The notes beneath the pieces were generated by a model. It saw only the letters and a list, made by a program, of their open reading frames with translations. It ran no database searches and was not told where the DNA came from. The translations under genes and the position numbers were made by a program. 54,486 nucleotides of DNA from DATCRE01 sp964235605 (GTDB lineage Bacteria > Bacteroidota > Bacteroidia > Cytophagales > Cyclobacteriaceae), in contig CAXSCR010000027.1 in assembly GCA_964235605.1 (NCBI GenBank), forward strand, positions 1 to 54,486. Direction: 5' to 3'. This document shows, piece by piece, positions 47,313 through 54,486 of this stretch (the stretch's first letter is position 1; the number at the start of each line of letters is the position of its first letter).

Positions 47313-48875
47313 ATGAATTTCAATATTAAAAATTTTAAAACACTGCTGTTCTGCGGAGCCTTAGCTATTACATCAAGCTGCTCAGAATTTCTAGCAGAAG
47401 AAGATCCCTCCAACGTTACCCCCGAAACTTTCTTTACCATTCCAGAACACGCAGAATCTGCCATTAATGCTATCTATGACAATTTAAGACTCTTTAGTGG
47501 CGACGCTGGCATCTTCTCACAAAACTTTCAATTGTTAGAAGCGTTAAGTGGAACTTCAAAAACTGAGACGGCCCAAAACTCTAATCTTAATAATCTTTAT
47601 GGCTTTAGTTATACAGGCGATAATTTGCATTTAACGCAATGGTGGCGTGAGTTATATAATGGTATTTCCAACGCGAATCTTGCTATTGATAAGATTCCTG
47701 GAATGCCTCCATCATTAAGTGAATCAGAACGTACAAAGTGGTTAGGACATGCTTATTTTTTGCGTGCCTGGCATTACTTCTACCTTGTTAGATTATGGGG
47801 TGAGGTGCCATTAATTACAAAACCAGTATATGAATTATCCTCGCCTGATATATATGCAAGTCGCACCGCTGTCTCTTTGGTCTATGATCAAATTGTAAGC
47901 GATCTTTTACTTGCCGAAAGCGCAGGACTGCCTTTCAAGGATGAATCCGGAAGAGCATCACAAGGCGCTATAAAATCTTTACTCGCTAAGGTGTACTTAA
48001 CTATGGCAGGATACCCGCTAAATAAAGGAACTGAATATTTTCAAAAGGCAGCAGATAAAGCTAATGAAGTAATAGCTTCAAAAGAGTTTGAACTATTCGA
48101 CACATATAATGAATTGCATTTACTGGAGAATAAAAACAAAAAAGAACACATTTTCATGGTGCAATACTCTATAGAAGGTAAACAAATCAATGATATGCAA
48201 GCGCTGTTCCATCCGAATATAAAAAACATGTCCGCTTATGACACTGAGATTGGAACTACAATTCCAACACCTGCTTTTTATAATTCTTTCGAACCAGGAG
48301 ACAAACGGACGATAAACCAGAAAGGTTATTTTTACTCATCATACTTTACGGGTGGTAATGAAGGATATTATGATTTAGTTGACCAATACATTTTCAAACA
48401 TTTCGATTGGGTGGCCAATGGAGTTCCAGGACCAAATCCAGGTGATAAAGGAACCTCAGGTAGTGCAAAAAGTGAACTTAACTGGCCTTTAATCAGGTAT
48501 GCAGAAGTTTTACTAATTTATGCCGAAGGTCAAAATGAGGCATCCGGACCTACAACGGAAGTTTTAGCTGCATTGGATAGTGTTAGAGATCGCGCAGGCC
48601 TGCCAACACCAGCCTTGGGTAACATAGATCAAGTTGCGTTACGCGAATTGATCTGGCAAGAGAGATGGCATGAGTTGTGCTTTGAAGGCATAACCTGGTT
48701 TGATATGCTCAGACTTAGAAAAATATATGTTCCGTCGAGCAATACATTTACTGATTTTGTCGGCGGCCAATTAACGCCCACTATCACACTAGAGGAAAAA
48801 CACCTTTTATTACCACTCCCTACATCAGAAGTTAGAAATAATCCAAGTCTTGGAAATAATAATCCTGGCTGGTAG
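47313..48875 (+). CDS. SusD/RagB family nutrient-binding lipoprotein
   Basis: 520 residues. Lipobox with Cys23 (AITSSC). Typical SusD elements: ETFFTIPEHAESAINAIYDNL, GHAYFLRAWHYFYLVRLWGEVPLI (core FLRAWHY, RLWGEVP), GAIKSLLAKVYLTMAG, then RYAEVLLIYAE and the C-terminal ERWHELCFEGITWFDMLRL with LLLPLPTSEVRNNPSL. It begins 32 bp after susC and is followed by a terminator. Intact. It should cap the pore of the preceding SusC. Confidence 0.94.
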   Translation: MNFNIKNFKTLLFCGALAITSSCSEFLAEEDPSNVTPETFFTIPEHAESAINAIYDNLRLFSGDAGIFSQNFQLLEALSGTSKTETAQNSNLNNLYGFSYTGDNLHLTQWWRELYNGISNANLAIDKIPGMPPSLSESERTKWLGHAYFLRAWHYFYLVRLWGEVPLITKPVYELSSPDIYASRTAVSLVYDQIVSDLLLAESAGLPFKDESGRASQGAIKSLLAKVYLTMAGYPLNKGTEYFQKAADKANEVIASKEFELFDTYNELHLLENKNKKEHIFMVQYSIEGKQINDMQALFHPNIKNMSAYDTEIGTTIPTPAFYNSFEPGDKRTINQKGYFYSSYFTGGNEGYYDLVDQYIFKHFDWVANGVPGPNPGDKGTSGSAKSELNWPLIRYAEVLLIYAEGQNEASGPTTEVLAALDSVRDRAGLPTPALGNIDQVALRELIWQERWHELCFEGITWFDMLRLRKIYVPSSNTFTDFVGGQLTPTITLEEKHLLLPLPTSEVRNNPSLGNNNPGW

Positions 48876-48891
48876 ATAATTACTAGCTTAA

Positions 48892-48936
48892 AAATATTCC
48901 TTACCTGATTAATTCGGGTAAGGAATATTTTTTTTA
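48892..48936 (+). terminator. Rho-independent terminator after susD
   Basis: Perfect 14 bp arms (AAATATTCCTTACC and its complement) around an 11-base loop, running directly into a T-tract. It starts 17 bp after the susD stop and separates the sigma-regulated SusCD unit from the oxidoreductase genes. Confidence 0.88.
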
Positions 48937-48999
48937 CTACTTTTAAATACACATGAACACCCATGCATGTGTTTACTTCAACCTACCTAATTGTAACCT

Positions 49000-50744
49000 A
49001 TGCCAAAATTTCAAATTAAAAAGTCAGCTAAAAGCTACGATGTTTGTATTGTGGGCTCCGGTGCGGGCGGTGGTATGGCTGCTTATGTGTTGGCTAATGC
49101 CGGTATAAAAGTTTTGCTTTTAGAAGCTGGCCCTATGTATCAACCTGATAAAAACGTAACCCAACTAAAGTGGGTGTATGAATCGCCGAGGCGAGGTGCT
49201 GGTACAACAACGCGGCCCTTCGGAGACTTTGATGCCTCTTATGGTGGTTGGGAAATAGAAGGCGAACCGTACACACACATAAAGACGGAACAAAGTTCGA
49301 CTGGTTTCGCTCGCGTATGTTGGGAGGTCGCACCAATCACTGGGGTAGAATATCACTTCGCTTTGGCCCTAAAGATTTTAAACGCAAAAGCATAGATGGC
49401 TTCGGCGACGATTGGCCAATAAACTATGAAGATGTTTCCCCTTACTACGATAAAGTGGATAAGCTAATTGGTGTGTTCGGTTCCGTAGAGAATTTACCTA
49501 ACGATCCAGATAGCATTTTTCTTCCACCACCTAAACCGAGACTGCATGAACTTTTTATTAAAGAAGCAGGAACCTCACTAGGTATCCCAGTTATTCCCAA
49601 TCGCCTTTCGATTTTAACGAAGAAAATAAATGAATCAAGAGGCCAATGTTTCTATTGTTCACAATGTAGCAGAGGCTGTACGGTTCATGCTGATTTTTCA
49701 TCATCTTCTGTATTAGTTAAACCTGCCTTAGAAACGGGAAACGTTGATGTTATTGCTAATGCCATGGCACGTGAAGTGCTCACAAACAACGAAGGAAAAG
49801 CCACTGGTGTTTCTTATGTTAACAAGGCTGATATGCAGGAGTATGAAGTGAGTGCGAAAGTGGTCATTCTCGCGGCCAGTTCCTGCGAATCTGCACGGCT
49901 ATTGCTAAACTCAAAATCTGCACAATATCCAAATGGGTTAGCAAACGCAAGCAACATAGTTGGTAAATATCTACATGATTCTACAGGTGCATCTATCGGT
50001 GGAATTCTTCCTAAGCTCATAGGTAGAAAGCGTTACAATGAAGATGGCGTTGGGGGCGCACACGTTTATTCACCGTGGTGGCTCGATAATAAAAAACTTG
50101 ATTTCCCACGTGGTTATCATATCGAATATGGTGGCGGATTAACGATGCCTGGTTATGGTTTTGGATTTGGCATGCAACAATTAAACGGTGTGTATGCAGG
50201 TCGTGATGGCAAAACCAAATCAGCTGGCGGTTATGGCGCTTCATTGAAAGATGATTACCGTTATTTCTATGGTTCAGGTTTTGGTATGGCAGGCCGTGGT
50301 GAGGCAATTGCAAGAGAAGATAATTATTGTGAAATTGACCCGAGTACGGTTGATAAATTTGGTATTCCCGTTTTACGGTTCCACTACAAGTGGAGTGAAT
50401 ATGAGGTGAAGCAGGCTAAACACATGAAAGAAACATTCGCAGAGATGGCGCATAAAATGGGTGGTGTTATTACCTATGGAAACGATGATAACGAAAAGAA
50501 TGATTATGGATTAAGAACACCTGGAAGAGTTATACATGAAGTAGGTACCACGCGCATGGGAAATGACCCCAAAAAATCGATATTAAATAAATTCAATCAG
50601 GCACATGACTGCAAGAATCTTTTTGTAGTTGACGGCGGTTCATTTGTTTCACAAGCCGATAAAAATCCAACGTGGACGATTCTTGCTCTCTCTATGCGGG
50701 CATCGGAATACATTATTGATCAATTGAAAAAACAAAATATCTAA
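49000..50744 (+). pseudogene. GMC-family oxidoreductase (sugar/alcohol dehydrogenase), frameshifted at an AC repeat
   Basis: Two frames, 49000-49395 and 49248-50744, form a GMC flavoprotein of about 580 residues. N-terminal FAD-binding motif GSGAGGG at residues 19-25 with LLLEAGP about 20 residues later; then GGWEIEGEPYT; after the shift HKDGTKFDWFRSRMLGGRTNHWGR, CSQCSRGC, ILAASSCESARLLLNS and the C-terminal GTTRMGNDP and NPTWTILALSMR. The junction is the run ACACACACA (49271-49279): removing one AC unit gives a continuous reading. Such proteins oxidise sugars or alcohols with FAD and pair with the small subunit encoded 5 bp downstream. The frameshift may be a real slippage or a read error. 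Confidence 0.8.
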
Positions 50745-50749
50745 GACCT

Positions 50750-51412
50750 ATGGACAGAAGAAAATATTTAAAAACACTTTTTGTAGGCACCACGGGCGCA
50801 GGTCTCCTCTTACAATCGTGCGACACCAAAAAGGATACGATAGCATCACCTCCCGCTCCTGATTTCACAATTGATCGTACACCGGTTGAGTTAGAGCGTG
50901 ACAGAAAATTGATGGATGAAAAGTTTTTCGATGAGCATGAAATAACAACGATCTCAATTCTTTCTGATATAATCATACCGAAAGATGATGTATCAGGTAG
51001 CGCTACGGATTCGGGCGTACCTGATTTCATTGCGTTCATTGTTAAAGATATGCCCGAGTATCAACTTCCCTTACGCGGCGGCCTCAAGTGGCTTGATTTA
51101 CAATGTATGAAACAATTCAACGCTGACTTTGCCACATGTACCGAACAGCAACGCATAAACATTGTCGATGAAATAGCATTCCCCGAGAAGGCAAAAGATA
51201 ATCCGAGGCTTCAACAAGGCGTTGCATTCTTCAACACCATGCGCGACCTAACAGCGTGCGGATTCTTTACTAGTAAGATGGGCATAGCTGATTTGGAATA
51301 TAAAGGCAACAGACCAAACCAGTGGAATGGTGTACCCCAGGAAGTTCTTGAGCAATATGGTTTAAAGTACGACGAGCGAACATTGGATATTAGTGTAAAG
51401 TACGATTCTTAA
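50750..51412 (+). CDS. Gluconate 2-dehydrogenase subunit 3-like protein
   Basis: 220 residues. The N-terminus MDRRKYLKTLFVGTTGAG with a following LLLQSC looks like a twin-arginine-type signal combined with a lipobox (Cys25). The body matches the gluconate 2-dehydrogenase subunit 3 family in Bacteroidota: ISILSDIIIPKDD, GVPDFIAFIVKDMPEY, LRGGLKWLD, FFNTMRDLTACGFFTSKMG and the C-terminal QWNGVPQEVLEQYGL. It is the small partner of the flavoprotein encoded immediately before and probably helps fold or export it and pass electrons onward. Intact. Confidence 0.88.
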   Translation: MDRRKYLKTLFVGTTGAGLLLQSCDTKKDTIASPPAPDFTIDRTPVELERDRKLMDEKFFDEHEITTISILSDIIIPKDDVSGSATDSGVPDFIAFIVKDMPEYQLPLRGGLKWLDLQCMKQFNADFATCTEQQRINIVDEIAFPEKAKDNPRLQQGVAFFNTMRDLTACGFFTSKMGIADLEYKGNRPNQWNGVPQEVLEQYGLKYDERTLDISVKYDS

Positions 51413-51605
51413 AATTATTGTTTAAAGAGTAAAGATATTTAAATTGAATACCTCTTAGTGCATAGATGCTTTTTAAATCCTAATAAGATAATCCTAACTT
51501 AACTTCGCGTAGCATCAACCACAGATGAAATTATTTTTTTATAACGAATATAAAATCCTGATTAATCCTTATCCTTGTGAATTAAATAATTAAACCAATC
51601 AAATT

Positions 51606-51932
51606 ATGCAAAAATTAAGATTAAGCGTCGCATCGCTTTTATTTATGGCTTGTGGCGTTTTTAGCTGTTCTGAAGAAACGATAACTCCTTTACAGGATGG
51701 CACACTTCCAATTCCCAAAACAGGGCAAGGAAGTGTTACAGCATCTAATGGAGCAAGAGGTGAACAAACAGATGATGGGACGCTTCCTATTCCTGGAGGC
51801 AGAGAAGTATCTAATGTTACACTTCCGATAATTGTGCAACATGATGGGACGCTTCCAATACCTAGACAAAACGATGGCACATTACCAATACCTAGACAAT
51901 TTGATGGTACGCTTCCGATTCCTAGAAAATAA
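51606..51932 (+). CDS. Small lipoprotein with repeated DGTLPIP heptads
   Basis: 108 residues. Lipoprotein signal with Cys21 (ACGVFSC). The mature part carries DGTLPIP five times, starting at residues 31, 57, 80, 90 and 100, plus a degenerate NVTLPI at 70. The last four units are spaced exactly ten residues apart, each ending RQN, RQF or RK. The codons differ between units mostly at third positions while the peptide is unchanged, so the peptide is under selection. It is low in complexity and has no known domain. It should be anchored in the envelope by lipid. It follows the oxidoreductase pair after a 190 bp gap and has its own terminator. I do not recognise the family; it could be a surface spacer, a binding peptide or an inhibitor. 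Confidence 0.78.
   Translation: MQKLRLSVASLLFMACGVFSCSEETITPLQDGTLPIPKTGQGSVTASNGARGEQTDDGTLPIPGGREVSNVTLPIIVQHDGTLPIPRQNDGTLPIPRQFDGTLPIPRK
51813..51929 (+). repeat. Tandem 30 bp coding repeats (ten-residue units)
   Basis: Four consecutive units encoding NVTLPIIVQH, DGTLPIPRQN, DGTLPIPRQF and DGTLPIPRK. Nucleotide identity between units is lower than peptide identity. Confidence 0.75.
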
Positions 51933-51959
51933 GGTATACTGTTAATTTTAACTTAAAAA

Positions 51960-51998
51960 GAATGCTACTGAATTTACAATTGGTAGCATTCATTTTTT
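51960..51998 (+). terminator. Rho-independent terminator of the DGTLPIP gene
   Basis: Perfect 9 bp arms GAATGCTAC and GTAGCATTC separated by 14 bases, followed by ATTTTTT. It starts 28 bp after the stop codon. Confidence 0.82.
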
Positions 51999-52055
51999 GG
52001 GTCTATGTGGAATACTGTGGGTAATTGAATTTGAGTTTACCACTATTACTCACTA

Positions 52056-52264
52056 CTACCGCAAGCTTTCAGCTTGTGGTTAAAATATCGTAAGCTTTCA
52101 GCTTACTCACAAATTTAAATATCAATTAATCCGTTTTACCTGCCTGATCTCTCGCACCACAATAAAGATACTCCAATTCAAATTATCAATGGAGATTGAA
52201 TAAACAAGTTGAAAACTTGACTAATGATAAACCACCAGTTATGCTATCGCTAAACTTGCGGTAG
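52056..52264 (+). repeat. Four-hairpin dispersed repeat, copy E
   Basis: Full-length copy more than 36 kb from the others, same orientation. Left hairpin CAAGCTTTCAGCTTG and second hairpin TAAGCTTTCAGCTTA are perfect; the middle block has diverged; the right end (TGCTATCGCTAAACTTGCGG then TAG) is kept. Confidence 0.8.
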
Positions 52265-52343
52265 AATGAGGCTTTTATTAGTAATGGAACAGAGTTGCAA
52301 TTAATTTACTCGCAAGATTTCTAATGGGGCAAGTAATTTAAAA

Positions 52344-52805
52344 GTGCTTCGTTATCCATTACCAGTTACTAATATGACTGACCAGTTTACGCAGATCACT
52401 ATTTCTCAAAATAATGCAAATAAACTAGCAGTGTCAGGTCAAGAGGTTGTAGTTCCAACAGTATACTTCAATAATAAGATCCTGGTATTAGATGCAGTTC
52501 AAAGTTCTATTTCAGGAATTTATAATGATACGCTAACATGTCTAAATGCACAGTCTTTTGCTGAGGTCGGCAGGCTCGCTTTTGTGAGTTCATCTTTTAT
52601 AGATTATACAAAGGGCTACATCAGTGATCTTTTAATTTTAAACATTCCCGTGACTGAGCAGCAGAATTATTCATTTCTACAAGGCCTTGTGCCTATCCAG
52701 ATTCATTCAAATGTTATAGTCTATATCGGGTTCAACCAAGATAGAGGCCGGATTGCTTTCGACCTCGTAGAACAATTCAATTATAGCTTAGATCTCTTAC
52801 GATAA
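52344..52805 (+). CDS. Uncharacterised protein or C-terminal remnant
   Basis: 153 residues from a GTG at 52344. The same frame is open back to a TAA at 52302 and reads KISNGASNLK before the GTG. No signal peptide, membrane segment or known domain is seen. The residues (YPLPVTNMTDQFTQITISQNN start, SFLQGLVPIQIHSNVIVYIG later) look like folded protein, so it may be the end of a longer gene. The dispersed repeat lies 38 bp upstream of the open frame, so loss of the front of the gene is possible. Low confidence as a functional gene. Confidence 0.45.
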   Translation: MLRYPLPVTNMTDQFTQITISQNNANKLAVSGQEVVVPTVYFNNKILVLDAVQSSISGIYNDTLTCLNAQSFAEVGRLAFVSSSFIDYTKGYISDLLILNIPVTEQQNYSFLQGLVPIQIHSNVIVYIGFNQDRGRIAFDLVEQFNYSLDLLR

Positions 52806-52867
52806 ACTTAGTCAATCGTTTTGAGATAGAATCCCTTACAATGTTTCTGCCTTATGTTGAGCCTGAC

Positions 52868-53134
52868 TTAGGCGTTATTAGAGTTGGTAGGAATTAATCT
52901 GTCATCAAACTTGAAATAGAAAAATTTGTATGGTTCAATATTTAAAGCAGTTGCAAAACACCTAACTACACTTAAAGACGGACCACTAAGCCCTCTTTCT
53001 ATTCTTGTTATGTGACTCACGGAAACTCCGCTTAGAACTGATAGTCCCTTTTGTGTTAAGTTTTTCGACACCCTTATACTTCTAAAATAGATGCCAAATG
53101 CTTTCAGATATTCCTTCTTCCAGTTCTTTTTCAT
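52868..53134 (-). CDS. XRE-family HTH transcriptional regulator
   Basis: 88 residues. The Cro/C1-type helix-turn-helix is at about 26-65: LTQKGLSVLSGVSVSHITRIERG followed by PSLSVVRCFATALNI (core SGVSVSHITRIERG). There are only about 20 residues after it, so no ligand or partner domain. Such small proteins are often regulators of mobile elements or toxin-antitoxin units, but no partner toxin is next to it. It lies in a degraded stretch between two remnants and the IS701 transposase. Confidence 0.88.
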   Translation of the reverse strand: MKKNWKKEYLKAFGIYFRSIRVSKNLTQKGLSVLSGVSVSHITRIERGLSGPSLSVVRCFATALNIEPYKFFYFKFDDRLIPTNSNNA

Positions 53135-53212
53135 GCAGATTAATTGAAAGTTAAAACTCGAATAAAAAAGTATAAGATGTTAGCGCCAATAAGCCTATAA
53201 TTCAAATTATAG

Positions 53213-53572
53213 GAATTCATTAATGCAACGGGGGCAGTTGATGACTTTATTTTTTTTAGTACGGAAGGTGAAATCTATTCTGATAACTCCTCTTCGCCTG
53301 ATAGAGTAAAACAACTCAAATACTCAGAAGAAAATGGGAATTACAAGTTATCTTTTGGAATGATCTGCAAAAAACAAGGTGTCTTTTCCTTATCACTTTC
53401 AAACGCTGTTAATGTATATAGCGCAAAACACGGAAGTTGTGATAAAGCTAATATGATCTTAAGTTTTACAAACACAAATAATCATCTGCAATATTTACAA
53501 AATATATATTATAATGGCGAAGAGCTGCCTGAGGAAATTAAAAAATCTTCGTATTGCTTCGATGTAAATTAA
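53213..53572 (+). pseudogene. 5'-truncated ORF remnant
   Basis: The frame is open from just after a TAG (53210-53212) to the TAA at 53572 and reads FIFFSTEGEIYSDNSSS and later FSLSLSNAVNVYSAKHG and EELPEEIKKSSYCFDVN. There is no ATG in the first 49 codons; the first is at 53360. The coding character starts well before that ATG, so the front of the gene is probably lost. The sequence resembles the C-terminal half of a small lipoprotein, but I do not recognise the family. Confidence 0.45.
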
Positions 53573-53744
53573 ACACAAAGAGATTTCATTATCCAACTCT
53601 GGTGAGTAATCATTTTAAATTTTAAATGGATACCAAAAGGGTTAATGATGGATCTGATTGATAACATGCCATATTTTAAAAACAAATTACTTTCTGAAAA
53701 CGGGAACAGTCAATCAGTTCAAGTGAATACTTTATTTTCTGATT

Positions 53745-54486
53745 ATGGCTATTAAACCGAGGGCCATCATGCTCACCACTTCACCTTGGGATTACGCTGA
53801 CTTGATGAAAAAAGTGCTGAACCGTTGTATCAATTTATTGAGAACGAAGAAGGGGCGCATCTATATTCTTCTTGATGAAGTAGGATATCGAAAGAAGGGC
53901 AAACATTCGGCCTGTGTGGGGCATCAGTACCTGGGATGCATTGGTAAGAGTGACAACGGTCAGGTAGCAGTTACCACGGCTTTGAGTGCGGGAGATTTTT
54001 ATTGTCCCGTCAACATAGAATTATTTATGCCTAAGGATTGGGATAATGATCCAGCGCGAAGAAAACGTGCTGGCATTCCCGAAAATAAAAAACATGAAAG
54101 TAAAACTGTGATGGGTTTACGAATGATTAAAGAACTTTATAAAAAGCTTTCTGCAGATATTGAATGTGTTGTTTTTGATGCTCTTTATGGTGTTAATGTC
54201 GATTTGCTCAAGCAGTTGATTAACAAAAAAATACCCTTTGTTGGTGATGTAAGAGAAAACCAATCAGTATATCTGTCAGAGCCATCACTGAAGATTCCTG
54301 CTTATAGCGGAAAGGGCAGAAAATTTACCAAAGCACATCCTGATAAAACGCCCCTGCAGGTCAAAGCCTATTTTAAAAAACTTACCAACAAAAACTTTAC
54401 ACTGCTCACCATTCGAAACGGAACAAAGGGAGTTTTACAGGCAAAGTATCATATGCGAAAAATATGGGTTCATCACCATGATTCTA
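53745..54486 (+). mobile_element. IS701-family DDE transposase, partial (runs off the window)
   Basis: Open frame from the ATG at 53745 to the window end with no stop, at least 247 residues of a family that is usually about 400. Characteristic motifs: TTSPWDYADLMKK, IYILLDEVGYRKKGKHS (first catalytic Asp in LLDE), GHQYLGCIGKSDNGQVAV, MPKDWDNDPARRKRAGIP, VVFDALYGVN (second Asp), FVGDVRENQ. The third catalytic residue is expected beyond 54486. The N-terminus may start further up. The left inverted repeat cannot be located from here; 53573-53744 holds only a short frame of doubtful value. Confidence 0.85.

Noticed and set aside
8616..50744. Programmed -1 frameshifting as a common explanation of the broken genes
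   Set aside because: None of the sites has a canonical X XXY YYZ heptamer in frame, one shift goes the other way, and the in-frame fibre copy 2 shows that the ungapped form is the ancestral one.
51606..51932. DGTLPIP repeats as the cores of a ribosomally made modified peptide
   Set aside because: The gene has a lipoprotein signal with an N-terminal Cys, no protease-type leader, and no maturation enzyme nearby.
52056..52344. Repeat copy E as the cause of truncation of the ORF at 52344
   Set aside because: A TAA at 52302-52304 already closes the frame outside the repeat, so the link cannot be shown from this sequence alone.
53648..53758. A 36-codon plus-strand frame overlapping the start of the IS701 transposase
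   Set aside because: It might be the displaced N-terminus of the transposase, but there is too little sequence to show homology, so it is not called.
1..54486. tRNA, rRNA and CRISPR elements
   Set aside because: I looked for cloverleaf-like and conserved T-loop sequences and short spaced repeats and saw none I could support.

Overview
The window reads as chromosomal DNA of a Bacteroidota bacterium, probably of the order Cytophagales (inferred from gene content only). Support: two SusC/SusD pairs, a SusE/F-like lipoprotein, PorP/SprF and PD40 type IX secretion relatives, type A and type B C-terminal sorting domains, FecI/FecR-type sigma/anti-sigma pairs, a TAnnTTTG-type promoter and low GC. 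I found no rRNA, tRNA or CRISPR array.

Layout. (1) 0.2-9.4 kb, minus strand: a glycan-uptake locus of susC-susD-susE/F plus an upstream six-hairpin glycosidase that is frameshifted here. (2) 10.2-15.2 kb, plus strand: an ECF sigma factor overlapping a one-TM protein with a beta-barrel-like tail, then a 958-residue secreted SGNH esterase with several carbohydrate-binding modules and a T9SS tail. (3) 16.0-31.3 kb, minus strand: a surface-protein cluster led by a giant RHS/YD protein with an inserted leucine-rich-repeat domain. It continues with a small zinc-ribbon protein, two copies of a tail-fibre-like repeat protein, a small exported protein, two envelope proteins and a lipoprotein. Several of these genes are broken. 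(4) 31.5-34.1 kb: an adhesin-like protein and a beta-helix protein. (5) 34.5-41.5 kb, minus strand: an operon of a seven-HYR-repeat type B T9SS cargo, PorP/SprF, a TPR/PD40 protein and an orphan sensor kinase. (6) 42.0-51.4 kb, plus strand: ECF sigma, FecR, SusC with STN domain, SusD, a GMC oxidoreductase (frameshifted) and a gluconate-dehydrogenase-subunit-3-like protein, together a cell-surface-signalled uptake and oxidation module. (7) 51.6-54.5 kb: a tiny lipoprotein with repeated DGTLPIP heptads, ORF remnants, an XRE regulator and an IS701-family transposase running off the window.

Two themes cross the window. First, a ~210 bp intergenic repeat occurs five times, always in the same orientation. 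It is built from four hairpins and has CTACCGC/GCGGTAG ends; I do not recognise it. Second, six genes carry a single apparent indel and one carries an in-frame stop. Most indels sit in short homopolymers or a dinucleotide run, so sequencing error and real decay both remain possible.

The most noteworthy items are the four-hairpin repeat, the DGTLPIP lipoprotein (peptide units constant while third codon positions vary), the RHS-LRR cluster and the perfect 673 bp duplication within it.
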